A DNA stretch of 64,000 bases from Orientallactaga sibirica (GCA_036365145.1 JAEOAD010000030.1:12369001-12433000), one strand, 5' to 3'; shown: positions 12,384 to 48,164, numbered from the stretch's first letter. Numbers and translations are program-made. Notes: generated by a model from the letters alone, not told the origin.

Positions 12384-12609
12384 TGTTATTTATTTATTTA
12401 TTTATTTATTCATTCATTTGACAGAGAAAGAGGGAGAGAGAGAGAGAGAGAGAGAGAGTGGGCGCACCAGGGTCTCTAGCCAGTGCAAACAAACTCCAGA
12501 TGCATGTGCCCCCTGGTGCATCTGGTTATCGTCGATCCTGGGGAATCAAATCTGGGTCCTTTGGCTTTGCAGGCAAATGCCTTAACCACTAAGGTATCCC
12601 TCCAGCCCA
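12384..12609 (-). mobile_element. tRNA-derived SINE (second subfamily), antisense
   Basis: The order is a TTTA-repeat tail, a GA-rich block, then GCACCAGGGTCTCTAGCCAG, AACTCCAGATGCATGTGCC and finally AAGGTATCCCTCCAGCCC, an inverted SINE head. This subfamily differs from the 8828 type by its GGGAATCAAATCTGGGTCC block. Confidence 0.82.
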
Positions 12610-13619
12610 GGTTTTTTTTTTTGGTGGGACAGTCTGTTCTGTTTTTAGTAAACATTTGTAAACTTATAAGTGACTATGACGATCTATGAATGTAACTGAA
12701 GTTTTTCTTAGAAATAGAAATTGTTATAAGGAAAAATCACTCAGAATACTTTGGCATATATAGAGTCCTCAAATATGAAAAAAGGGAAATGAATTAGAAG
12801 AGAAAACAGATGGAGAGAAGAAGAGCAAGAGAGAATGCACAAGTGGGCTCATCTTGGCTAACCTATTGTCCCATGACACCATGAGATTATACGGAAATGA
12901 GTTGAAAGAGGAAATAAAGATGGAGCTGGGAGAAGGGTCAGGTAACAGTGAGAGAAGGAATGACTAGCAAGGGTGAGAAGGTGGAGAGAAAGGAGAGAGG
13001 TAAAGAGAAAGGAAAGAGGAGGCAACCTGGCAGCTCTGGCTTCTACAGCACCCACCTTGCTAAGGAATGTTAGAGGATGTTGAAAAAAAGATTAGCATTA
13101 GTTCCTGCATAGATGGAAAAGAGATTTCTTTAGGGAAGAGAATAAAATTAGAAGAAATAAAATTTCAGAGTCATCATGACCTTGGTTTTCACAATAGAAT
13201 CTGAGATATGGGCAACAAAAGAAAAAGTAGATATTTAAACTCATAAAACTTTGTGTATGAAAAGACAATATCAATAAATAGATGCAAAACTCTTGGAGTG
13301 GAGCAATGTTGGGAATCATGCATTTGAGAAGGATCAAAAATTACCATATAAGGAACTCTTAAAATTCAACAGAAGGACAAAGACTCTAAATGTTTATGTT
13401 TGTACTCATCGATTAGTGCTGCTCTCTTCCTTGATCAAATGCCACAAAAATGTCTGCCCCCACATGAAATAATTCCTCTGAACATGGAGACACAGGCTTG
13501 GCTGCTTGCTTGTCTCTCCACATGGCAGTCTCAATAACCCTCAAATTCATAATGTCTGAGATCAAACTCATAAATGAGTCAGCTTCTAATGTACAGAATC
13601 TCAAAAGATGGCATTTATG

Positions 13620-13836
13620 GCAAGATAGATGGCTCAGCAGTTAAAGTGCTTACCTACAAAGCCTAAGGACCCAGGATTGATTCACTGGTACACATGTAAA
13701 GCCAGATACACAAAATGGCACATGAAATGTGGAGTTCATTTGCAGTGGCTGGATGTCCTGGTGTGCCCATTCTCTCTCTGTCTCTCTCCCACCCTCACTC
13801 TTTTTCTCTCTCTATCTCAAAAAATAAAATTTTTTC
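13620..13836 (+). mobile_element. tRNA-derived SINE, sense, diverged
   Basis: It has a head like AGATGGCTCAGCAGTTAAAG, an AGCCAGATACACAAAATGGC block and a CT-rich tail. The near-identical flanks AAAGATGGCATTTATG (13604-13619) and AAAGATAGCATTTATG (13837-13852) are the target-site duplication. Confidence 0.85.
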
Positions 13837-14755
13837 AAAGATAGCATTTATGACCTTTTGTTTAAGCATTTGTAAACAACATATGATAAAGGCAATGAGA
13901 ACATGACTCCCTGAGTACAGTGCTTAAGGTGAAAGAGAGGAGAGAGAGACAGAGAGATTTTGAAAGAACACATAAAAATTTTACATATATATAAACCTAA
14001 GCAATTGTTTTCAGAACTTCTTAACATTCTTCTCTAAAATGCATTATTTTCTAGGAAAGATAATCACCTTTAAAATGTCAAAATAAAATTTAAAATAAAA
14101 ATTGAAAATCAAAAAAGGAAAAGAGAAAGGAACAAATAAAACTTTAAGACCATATATTGTGATTAAATTGCAAATCAGCAATAACACTTGTGAAACAACA
14201 TTTGATATGTTAGCTATATGCTTTATATTACAAAATAAAATATATATTTTATTATATAAATAAATACTGGAAGATCAGAAGGCACATTCACAAACCATAT
14301 CACATTCCAGTAAGTAAAAGAAAATGAAGAGAATGAAGATATAATACCAAAATAACATTCTCTACAACTTTTATTCAAGGCTTAAAAATCAATTTTAAAA
14401 TGACAGCTATAAAACCTTATACAAAAATAATTTTTTCTTATGGATTATAATGGGCTTTTCATTAACATTTATATTCCTAAGGAATTTTTTAAATTGGGGC
14501 CTGAAAGTTAACTCAGTGATTAAGAATGCTTCCTGCAAAATTATAAGGGACTGAGGAAACCTGAGCCACTGAATTCAATTCCCTAGAACCCACATAAACA
14601 GCTGAAAATGGCCATGCAAGTTTGCAACCCATGCCTTGTGAAACGGGCAAGCTCCAGAATCAGTGAACATATTCCATCTCAAGAAAACAAATGGAAGAGC
14701 AATGGAAGGGTACACCTGATGTTCTCTACATGTGTACAAGGCACTGAATCTGCGT

Positions 14756-14792
<37 letters not shown>
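14756..14792 (+). repeat. (CA)n microsatellite
   Basis: About 37 bp of CA dinucleotides. Confidence 0.95.
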
Positions 14793-14795
<3 letters not shown>

Positions 14796-14837
14796 CATCA
14801 CACCTATTGTACATATACAAAAAATTAACAAATCATG

Positions 14838-15050
14838 GATGAGATACACAGCTCAGTGGATAAAAGTGCTTTACTTGCAAAGCCTGTTGGCTAGGATTTG
14901 AATCTACAGTACCCACGTGAAGCCAGATGCACAAAGTGGCAACAAGCATCTAGAGATTATTTGCAGCATCTGGAGGCCCTGGCATGCCCATGCACTCTTT
15001 CGCTCTTTTCTCTCTCTCTCTCTCTGCCTCTCCTTTTCTTTCTCTTTCAA
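14838..15050 (+). mobile_element. tRNA-derived SINE, sense, diverged
   Basis: It has a head-like ACACAGCTCAGTGGATAAAA, then AGCCAGATGCACAAAGTGGC, GGAGGCCCTGGCATGCCCAT and a CT-rich tail. Confidence 0.8.
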
Positions 15051-15170
15051 ATATGTAAAATTATTTTTAATTAAAAATTTATAATGAGGATAAGAGAAAA
15101 TAAAAATTGCTTCTGATTTGAAAAAAATTGTCAAAATAGCCTCAGTTTTACTGTTAATTTATTTCTTGCT

Positions 15171-15275
15171 TGTGTGTGTGTGTGTGTGTGTGTGGGGGTG
15201 TGGTGTGAGTAAATGGTGTGGTGTGTATGATGTGGTGTGGCATGTGTGTATATGGTGTGGTGTGGTGTGGCACCC
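15171..15275 (+). repeat. (TG)n and GTGTG/TGGTG simple repeat
   Basis: TG dinucleotides grade into GGTGTGGTGTG-type repeats. The region lies about 600 bp upstream of the F11 start exon. I could not place F11's non-coding exon 1 or its promoter. Confidence 0.9.
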
Positions 15276-15882
15276 CATATGCTCACCTGCAGCCATGACA
15301 TTTGCCTGCGAAACATCAGGTGCTCCACTCCATCAGCCTTCTGCCCAGTTTTTGTTCTGAAACAGAATCTCTTTACTGATTCTAGAATTTGCTGGGCTCC
15401 AAAGATTCTTGAGTCTGTGCTCCCCTGCAGTACTCATGTTTCAAGGCATGTGGCCACACCTACCTGTTTGTTTGGGATCTAGAGATTCAAAATCTGGCAG
15501 TCTCAGGTCCTTGTGCTTTCTCAGGAAACATACTTAATAGCTGAGCCATCTCTCCAGCTCTTAATATTGATCATTGCACTTAATCTCTAATGGGATAATA
15601 ACTAAGATTCAAAATTTTCAGTAATGCAGTGTATAAAATTTAAGGCTAAATTTAAATATCACTCTTCCCAAGTTTAGCACACATTAACCAATAAAGTTGG
15701 CATGTTATTGTAAAAACCAATCACCATTATGGTGAGGATTGTGTGGACACTAAATACTATTACTAAATACATTATCCCTTTCAATTCAGATAAATATAAA
15801 TTTTTCATATAAATTCTGGTGTTAGTAAGCTATAACTTTAAGTTTAATGTTCTAAAAACATGCACATTCATCTCTTTGTAGG

Positions 15883-39540
<23,658 letters not shown>

Positions 39541-39688
39541 AAGAGTTGACTGATGCAATTTTAGTCTCCTGAAGGACAAACCAGGTTACTCCCTGAAAGA
39601 GGGCTTTATGTCACCATAAAAACCATTCTGTTTACTCTGTAGTAACAAATATAACAAGTTTGATGTGTACAAGGAAATATTAAAAGAA

Positions 39689-39694
39689 AATAAA
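39689..39694 (+). promoter_or_regulatory. F11 polyadenylation signal AATAAA
   Basis: A canonical AATAAA lies about 150 bp after the F11 stop, followed by T-rich sequence. It is the likely transcript end, about 180 bp before the minisatellite begins. Confidence 0.75.
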
Positions 39695-39869
39695 CTCATT
39701 TTCTAAATTCCTATTCTGTAGCTGTAGCTTGTTTTCAGCTTCTTGCCTTTGATCGTGATTTTTCGTAGCCAAAAAAATGCTGTAAGGGGATATTTCTAAA
39801 GATTAAAATATGGAAGATATGCCAGAAAAGTATCAAGTGAAGACATGCGTTAGCCTTGATACTCTCTGT

Positions 39870-39938
39870 GATGTCAGTGCAGGTGTGTGTGCCTGATTAT
39901 GGGTGTCATTGCAGGTGTGTGTGCATTTTTATGGGTGA
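39870..39938 (+). repeat. First units of the GT-rich minisatellite
   Basis: About two units (GATGTCAGTGCAGGTGTG, GCCTGATTATGGGTGTCA) appear before the array is interrupted. Confidence 0.8.
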
Positions 39939-40514
39939 AAACCACCTGCAACAGCTTGAAGGAAGAAAGATTTATTTCACCTTGAATTGTCAGAGGTGTC
40001 AGCCAATGATCTGGTCAGCTGACTCGGTTGTTTTTGGCTGAGGTGAAGCAAAGAATCCTGGTGACTAGTATGTGATGGAGGAGACTGATCACTATGGTGG
40101 TCAACAAGAAGAGAGAGACAGGGGAGAAGAGGCCAAGGGGCAAGACTCACCCTTCAAGAGTGTGCTGTTAGCGACCTACTGCTTCCAGCTGAGTTTCCCC
40201 ATTCTCAAAATAGTTCTAATAACTGGGGACCTAGCCTTCACACATAAGCCTGTGGGAGATATATCATGTTCAAACAACAACAGGAGCCACGAGATCAAGT
40301 AAGACTGCTAAGGAAGCCACCATATAAACATGTGTTAAATAAAAACTGGAAACCCAGAGGTAATAAAATCAAGGACTATTTTCATCAATTTGTAAGAATC
40401 TATATTTCTCTGACCATGTGAATAAGCTTGGCTTCTTGGGTCAAGGAAAAAATTGATTGAATTCTAAGACAAGTTTACAGAAATATTTGAATTATTGTCT
40501 TTTCAATGCGTTTA
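39939..40514. other. Non-minisatellite block interrupting the array
   Basis: This is an interspersed-repeat-like segment (GAAGAAAGATTTATTTCACC, CACACATAAGCCTGTGGGAG, about 39,939-40,285) followed by unique AT-rich sequence. The first part resembles a rodent repeat I cannot name. It separates two minisatellite units from the main array and probably inserted into it. Confidence 0.5.
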
Positions 40515-43500
40515 GGTGTAAGTGCAGGTGTGCATGCATGTTTATGGGTGTAAGAACAGATGTGTTTGTACATTTAGGTGTGTAACTGCAGGAGTGTGTG
40601 CGTGTTTATGGGTATAATTACGGGTGTGTGTGCATGTTTATGGGTGTGAGTGTAGCAGTGTGTGCCTGTTTCTGAATGCAAGGTCAGTTGTGTGTGCCTG
40701 TTTATGGATGAAAGTGCAGGTGTGTGTGCATGTTTATGGGTGTAAGTGAAGGTGTGTATGCCTGAGTATGGGTGTAACTGCAGGTGTGTGCATGTTTATG
40801 GGTGTAGGTACAGGTGTGTGTGCCTGTTTAAGGGTGTAAGTGCAGGTTTATGTGCATGTTTATGGATGCAAGTGCAGGTGTGTGTACATGTTTATGAATG
40901 TAAGTGCAGGTGTTTGTGCATGTTCATGGGTGTCAGTGCAGGTGTTTGTGCCTGTTTATGGAAGCAAGTGCAGGTGTATGTGCAAGTTTATAGGGGTAAG
41001 TGCAGGTGTGTGTGATGTTTATGGGTGTAAGTGCAGGTGTGTGTGTATGTTTATGGGTGTAAGTGCAGGTTTATGAGAATGTTTATAGTGTAAGTACAGG
41101 TGTGTGTGCCTGTTTAATGGTATCAGTGCAGGTGTTGGTGCCTATTTATGGATGTCAGTGCAGGTGTGTGTGCATTTTTATGGGTGTAAGTGCAGGTGTG
41201 TGTGCCTGATTATGGGCGTAACTGCAGGTGTGTGGATGTTTATGGGTGTAAGTGCAGGTGTGTGTTCCTGTTTATGGGTGTCAGTGCAGGTGTGTTTGCC
41301 TGTTTATGGATGTCAGTGCAGGTGTGTGTGCATTTTTATGGGTGTAAGTGCAGGTGTATGTGCATGTTTATGGGTGTAAGTGCAGGTGTGTGTGCCTGAT
41401 TATGGGTGTAACTGCAGGTGTGTGGATGTTTATGGGTGTAAGTGCAGGTGTGTGTTCCTGTTTATGGGTGAAAGTGCAGGTGTGTTTGCCTGTTTATGGG
41501 TGTCAGTGTAGGTGTGTGTGCACCTGTTTATGGGTGTAAGTGCAGGTGTATGTGCCTGTTTATGGGTGTAAGTGCAGGTATATGCATGTTTATGGGTGTA
41601 AGTGCAGCTGTGTACCTGTTTATGGGTTTAAGTGAAGTTGTGTGTGCCTGTTTAAGAATTTCAGTGCAGGCATGTGTGCATGTGTATGGGTGTCAGTGCA
41701 GGTGTGTCTGCCTGTTTATGGGTGTCAGTGCAGGTGTGCGTGCCTATTTATGGGTGTTAGTGCTGGTGTGTGTGCCTGTTTAAATGTGTCAGTTCATGTG
41801 TGTGTGCCTGATTATGGATGTCAGTGCTGGTGTGTGTGCCTGTTTAAATGTGTCAGTTCATGTGTATGTGCCTGATTATGGATGTCAGTGCTGGTGTGTG
41901 TGCCTGTTTAAATGTGTCAGTTCATGTGTGTGTGCCTGATCATATGTGTCAATGCAGGTGTGTGTGCCTGTGTATGGGTGTCAGTACAAGTGTGTGTGCC
42001 TGTTTATATGTGTCAGTGCAGGTGTGTCTTCCTGTTTATGGGTGTCCAGGCAGGTGTGTGTTCCTGTTTATGGAGGTCAATGCAGGTGTGTACCTGTTTA
42101 TGGGTGTCACTACAGGTGTGTGTGCCTGTTTATGTGTGTCAATGCAGGTGTGTATGCCTGTTTATATGTGTCAGTGCAAGTGTGTGCGTCTGTTTATATG
42201 TGTCAGTGCAGGTTTGTGTGCCTGTTTATATGTGTCAGTGCAGGTGTGTGCCTGTTTTTATGTGTCAGTTCATGTGTGTGTGTCTCATCATATGTGTTAC
42301 TGCAGGTGTATGTGCTAGTTTATGTGTGTCAGTGCAGGTGTGTGTGCCTGTTTATATGTCAGTACAGGTGTGTGTGCCTGTTTATATGTCAGTGCAGGTG
42401 TGTGTGCCTGTTTATATGTCAGTGCAGGTGTGTGTGCCTGTTTATCTGTCAGTACAGGTGTGTGTGCCTGTTTATATGTATCAGTTCATGTGTGTGTGCC
42501 TGATCATATGTGTCACTGCAGGTGTGTGTGCCTGTTTATAGGTGTCAGTGCAGGTGTGTGTGCCTATTCATGGGTGTCAGTACAGGTGTGTGTGTCTGTT
42601 TATATGTGGCAGTGCAGATGTGTGTGCCTGTCTATATGTGTCAGTGCAGGTGGGTGTGCGTGTTTATATGTGTCAGTGCTGTTGTGTGTGCCTGGTTATA
42701 TGTTTTAGTGCATGTGAGTGTGCCTGTTTATATATGTCAGTTCATGTGTGTGTGCCTTATCATATGTGTCACTGCAGGTTTTTGTGCCTGTTTATGGGTG
42801 TCAGTGCAGGTGTGTGGTCCTGTTTATATGTGTCACTGCATGTGTGTGTGTCTCATCATATGTGTTACTGCAGTATTATGTGCCTGATTTTTTGTGTCAG
42901 TGCAATGTGTCTGCCTGTATATGGGTGTCAGTACAAGTGTGTGTGGCTGTTTATATGTGTCAGTTCATGTGTGTGTGTCTGAACATATGTGTTACTGCAG
43001 GTGTGTGTGCCTGTTTATGGTCTTCAGTGCAGGTGTGTGTGCCCATATATATGTGTCATTTCATGTGTGTGTGCCTGATCATATGTGCCATTGCAGGTGT
43101 GTGTGCCTGATCATATGTGTCATTGCAGGTGTGTGTGCCTGTATATATATGTCAGTGCAGATGTGTGTTCCTGTTTATGCATGTCAGGACAGGTGTGTGT
43201 TCCTGTTTATGCGTGTCAGGACAATGTGTGTTCCTGTTTATGGGTGTCAATGCAGGTTTGTGTGCCTGTTTATGGGTGTTAGTACAGGTGTGTGTGCCTA
43301 TTTGTATGTGTCAGTGGAGGTGTGTGCCTGTTTTTATGTGTCAGTTCATGTGTGTGTGCCTGATAATATGTGTTACTACAGTTGTGTGTTCCTGTTTATT
43401 GGTGTCAGTGCAGGTGTGTGAGTGTTTATATGTGTCAGTACAGGTGTGTGTACCTGTTTATTTCTGTGAGTTCATGTGTGTGTGCCTGATCATATGTGTC

Positions 43501-45275
43501 ACTGCAGGTGTGTGTGCCTGTTTATATGTCAGTGTATGTGTGTGCCTAGTTATATGTGTCAGTGTATGTGAGTGTGCCTGCTTTTATGTATCAGTTCATG
43601 TGGGTGTGCCTTATCATATGTGCCAATGCAGGTGTGTGTCCCTGTTTATGTGTGTTAGTACAGGTGTGTGTGCATGATTGTATGTGGCAGTGCAGTTGTG
43701 TGTGCCTGTTTATATGTGTCAGTGCAGGTGTGTGTTTCTGTTTATATGTGTCAATTCATGTGTGTGTCCTTCATCATATGTGTTAGTGCAGGTGTGTGTG
43801 CCTGTTTATGTGTGTAAGTGCAGGTCTGTCTTCCTGTTTACGGGTGTCAGTGCAGTTGGGTGTACCTGTTTTTGGGTCTCAGTGTTGGTATGTGTGCCTG
43901 TTTATGTTTTAGTTTAGGTGTGTTTGCCTGTTTATATGTGTCACTGCAGTTGTTTGTGCCTGTATATAAGTGTCCGTGCAGGTGTGTTTGCCTGTTTATA
44001 TATGTCAGAGCAGGTGTGTGTGCCTGTATAGAAGTGTCAGTACAGGTATGTGTGCTTGTTTATGGGTGTCAGTGAAGGTGTGTTTGCCTGTTTATATGTG
44101 TCAGTGGAGCTGTGTGTGCCTGTGTATATATGTCAGTGCAGATGTGTGTGGCTTTGTATGGGCATCAGGGCAGGTGTGTGTGTCTATTTATGGGTGTCAG
44201 TGCAGCTGTGTTTGCCTGTTTATATCTGTCAGTGCAGGTGTGTGTGGGGGTTTATATGTGTCTGTGCAGGTGTGTTTGCCAGTTTATGGGTATAAGTGCA
44301 GGTGTGTGTGCCTGTTTTATGTGCCAGTGCAGTGTGTTTCCATGTTTATTGTTGTCATGGCAAGTGTGTTCCTGTTTTTTGGTGTCAATGCAGGTTTGTG
44401 TGCCTGTTTATGGGTGTCACTGCAGGTGTGTTTACCTATTTATGGGTGTCAGGGTAGGTGTGTGTGCCTGTTTATATGTGTTAGAGCAGGTGTGTGTGCC
44501 TGTATATAAGTGTCAGTACAAGTATGTGTGCTTGTTTATGCATTTCAGTGCAGGTGTGTGTGCCTGTTTATATGTGTCAGTGCAGGTGTGTGTGCCTATT
44601 TATATATGTCAGTGCAGATGTGTGTTCCTTTGTATGGGCATCAGGGCAGGTGTGTGTCTATTGATGGGTGTCAGTGCAGGTGTGTGTGCCTTTTTATATC
44701 TGTCAGTGCAGGTGTGTGTGAGTGTTCATATGTGTCAGTGTAGGTGTGTTTGCCTGTTTATGGGTATAAGTGCAGGTGTGTGTGCCTGTTTTATGTGCCA
44801 GTGCAGGTGTGTGTTCATGTTTATGGGGGTCATGACAGGTGTGTGTTCCTCTTTATTGGTGTCAATGCAGGTTTGTTTTTGTGTGCCTGTTTATGGGTGT
44901 CACGGTAGGTATGTGTGCCTATTTATGGGTGTCAGTGCAGGTGTGTGTGCCTGTTTATATGTGTCACTTCATGTGTGTGTGCCTGTTTATATGTGTCATT
45001 ACAGGTGTGTTTGCCTGTTTATATGTGTCACTTCATGTGTGTGTGCCTGATCATATGTGTCACTGCAGGTGTGTGCCTGTTTATGGATATCAATTCAGGT
45101 TTGTGTGCCTGTTTATGGGTGTCAGTACAGGTGTTTGTGCCTGTGTATGTGTGTCAGTGCAGATGAGTGTGCCTGTTTATAGGTGTCAGCACAGGTGTGT
45201 TTTCCTGTTTATGGGTGTCAATGCATGTGTGTGTGCCTGTTTATATGTGTCAGTGCAGGTCTGTGTGCCTGCTGG
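40515..45275 (+). repeat. GT-rich 32-bp minisatellite, + arm
   Basis: A tandem array of a roughly 32-bp unit that reads, in two parts, TGTGTGTGCCTGTTTATG then GGTGTCAGTGCAGG. Units near the left end mostly carry GTAAGTGCAGG. Those further right carry TATATGTGTCAGTGCAGG and a GATCATATGTG variant. Five exact-length 30-bp units lie at 42331-42480. The many overlapping ORFs (up to 312 codons, Cys/Val-rich) have no conserved start, splice or domain signal and arise because the unit lacks stop codons in all three frames. Confidence 0.95.
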
Positions 45276-48164
45276 TCACACAAGTGCTCTTGAGCAGGCC
45301 TAGATTAAGGCAGGACTGTGTCTACTGCAGGAGAGGAGTACAGGTCTGCAGGGCTCCACTCACTGCCACTACACCATGCACACGCCCCTGTATGTCTATA
45401 GCTCCAGACGAGGTGAGGCTAGGCCCAACCATGGATATCACAAAGAGGCCCCATCCTTTGGTAATACCAATATGCCCTCTCCAGGACAGGCAGGTGTGAC
45501 CCTACTCACATACTCACAGGCCACCAGGAAAGGACATGGTCTTCACCAACACAGGCACAATGACATTTAAGAACTAAGGTGTAACAAAAGACTTTTCACA
45601 AGGGCTGGAGAGATGGCTTAGCGGCTAAGGCGCCTGCCTGCTAAGCCTAAGAACGCTGGTTCCAATCTCCAGCGGTTCCAATCTCCAGGTCCCGCGTTTA
45701 GCCAGATGCAAAGTGACGCAAGGGCACAATGCAGCACTTGCCCACAAGGGGGCACACACATCTGTATTTCATTCACAGAAGCTGAGAGACTGCTGGTGCA
45801 CCCATCTCTGTCTCCCTCTCCCTCTCTGTCTATCTCTCTCTGTCTCTCCAAAAAAATAAATAATATAAAATAATTTTAAAAAATTTTTAAAAAAAGACTT
45901 TTCACAAGAGTGAGCTACATACCTACTTGGTGGTAACTTGTAGAGCAACTTCAAAACCCTGACTAAAACCTAAATTAGAACATACTGTGTGCTTCAACCT
46001 CCCTGGCCTCTGGAATTAGGTTGGCTTAGTGGCCTTTCTGGGGTCCCTGGTGGCGGCCTGTGGCTGCATCCACCACTGGGCAGTTGTGAGTGCCTCCATG
46101 TGGTGCCTCACAGATATCAGCTTTTCCAAACATTGTGACTCAGTCCAGGTAGACTCAAACACAAACGCTAAAAGGGGAGGACAATGGTCATATAGGGAGT
46201 CAAGCACCTGAAAACTAAGACCTGACTAACTGACACTAAAGCTGGGGCAATGCCCTCTTTCATGATCTGTGGAAGCACAAGTCACCTGGAAAGGACAATG
46301 TAGCCCACTTTTAGGTAAACTAAAGGACTTGGATCAGTGCCTCAGAAGCCCTAAAATACACATAACTGGCCCACAGGGACCTGAGCTCTCTACTTTCCAC
46401 AGGCAGAGGAGGATGGATGGGCTTCTGGCCAAATGCACATAAGAAATTCAGAGAAAAAGTTCTTCAGGCATCCAGGGACCCCAGTCTCACATCACTCAGA
46501 GGAGCTGGAAGGAGAGGTGGGGCACTGAAGCTGACAGCCAACACTTGGAATAAACCTGTCAAGCATTATCTACAGACTTCAGCAGCTGCTCTAAGTGTGA
46601 CACCTTGTGGTCAGAAAGCAGGCTGACTCTTCTACTTTAAAAGAGTCCAGCCAGAACAAGCACTTTGTGGAAGGAATTTTGTTTCATTCTAATCAGCCAT
46701 AAACATATTTTTATTATGAGACCAAATGACTCCTTTGCTAGATCCCCATCCACAAGCTGTCACCAGCCATCTCATCTACTCCCACAAAGCCTCTATCATA
46801 CTGGACAAGGCTTGCAGAGTTGGCCCCAACCCAACGCCTCTGGCTCTTCTGCTGAGGGGTCAGGAGCTCCACTAAAAATACACGCAGAGCATTTGATAGG
46901 CATTGAATTTTATATTTTGAAATGACCAAATCTAATAAAATGAAAAAGAGGTTTACTAAACAAGTCCAAAAGACAACACCGGAGATAAGCAATAAAACCA
47001 AAGCGTGAGTGGCCCTTGGCCACATCAGCCCCCAACAGACACCACACCACCCTGGGGCACAAGGGATCTCCAGTATCCTCCAAATCACACATTTTGGTTT
47101 TTGCTTTCAAGGTTTTTAAAAAGTGAAGCCCAGGAGTCCAGCAGGCTGCCCTGCGCTTGACAGCATGTCCATCCTGCCTGCATCAAGCTCTGGCCCCTGT
47201 GTCCCTCAGCAGCAACTGTAGGTAGTGGCTCTTGTGCCTTACTCCTGTGCTATGCTCCTCTGCACATACTTGACCGTGCAGGTGAAGGCCGCAAACCCAA
47301 CTATAACAAACAAGTTCGCTAAAGCGCCTGCCAGGAGTCCGTGGTGCCGATTGGCTTGTGGGAGCCCAACAAGGTTTGGACCAGCTGCTGGGGCATGCCC
47401 ATTGAGGAGCTAAATTCCATTCTGGCCACGGTGTGTCTCCCCATCAGGAACCACATCTGGCAAGGGAATAGTCTGGGGCCTGCAACTTAGTTCATCCTGT
47501 GCTTTCTGTTTCTGTTTAATTTCCTCCACAACTTCAGGAAATAATTCACAAGACTTTATCTTTTAAATTAAACACTAAACTCTGTGCTGCCAGCTGCCTT
47601 TTCGTGAAGTCAGATGTCTCTATGCTGCCCAATGTGGGGGTCCTTCTCTACCATGAAGCTCAAGAGACCAGTTAAGAAGGTGGAGACAGACCAGGCTGGG
47701 TTCCACATGTCTGAATGGAAATCTGTGATGGACAGACATAACCTCATATTGCATTTAAACCTTCCATTGGGGATTATCATGTAAATACTAGGAGGCTTAA
47801 ATGGAAATTCCCTGGGAAAAATTAGCTTTCCATGATAATAGCCACCTTCATTAGGTGTCATTTCAGGGCCTCAGACAACATAGTGCCATTCAAGAATATT
47901 TGAAGGGGGCTCTGCACATATGTAAGGCACTGGGTCTTTCTTAATGCGAAGGTAGTCCTGCTTCAACCTCTGTGTTGCTGTTGTTGGAGCTCTCTTATTG
48001 CTGTTACTGCTCATCTCTCCCTAGGGCCACTGGTGGGCCAGCCGCCGCGCTGAGGCTCACTGTGGTCGAGGCTGGAGCAGGGCGCGAAAGAGTAAGGCCA
48101 GGGGCCAAAGAGTCGCACCAGTGCTGGGACTGAGCCCACAGCAGGGCCACCACCGCTCAGGTTC
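45276..48164 (-). pseudogene. UBE2J2: Processed UBE2J2 pseudogene between the minisatellite arms
   Basis: UBE2J2 is a tail-anchored ER ubiquitin-conjugating enzyme acting in ER-associated degradation. On the minus strand an intronless copy starts at ATG 48012-48014 (MSSNSNKRAPTTATQRLKQD) and ends at TAA 47239-47241 after VKYVQRSIAQE. It spans 776 nt against about 780 for the functional gene. It retains the UBC-fold segment YYHGKLIFPREFPFKPPSIY and the C-terminal membrane anchor ALANLFVIVGFAAF. It is dead: TGA replaces the Arg codon in the HYVVRGPE motif, there are further stops in the second half, small indels, and the catalytic-loop region RLCLSITDFH is altered around it. Sequence on either side within the spacer is probably its UTRs. 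No poly-A tail or target-site duplication is visible; both ends run into minisatellite. Confidence 0.88.
45603..45891 (+). mobile_element. tRNA-derived SINE (dipodid type) with internal duplication
   Basis: It has the head GGCTGGAGAGATGGCTTAGC, a tandem duplication of GGTTCCAATCTCCAG, the standard body and an A-rich tail. The exact 17-bp target-site duplication AAAAGACTTTTCACAAG is at 45586-45602 and 45892-45908. It is inserted in the presumed 3' UTR of the UBE2J2 retrocopy, so it is younger. Confidence 0.93.

Noticed and set aside
40515..45275. CRISPR-like repeat/spacer array
   Set aside because: The regular 32-bp spacing comes from a continuous tandem repeat without unique spacers, in a vertebrate genome next to spliced genes.
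46665..47110. ORFs on both strands in the spacer as possible new genes
   Set aside because: They lie downstream of the UBE2J2 retrocopy stop on its minus strand, so they are best explained as its decayed 3' UTR.
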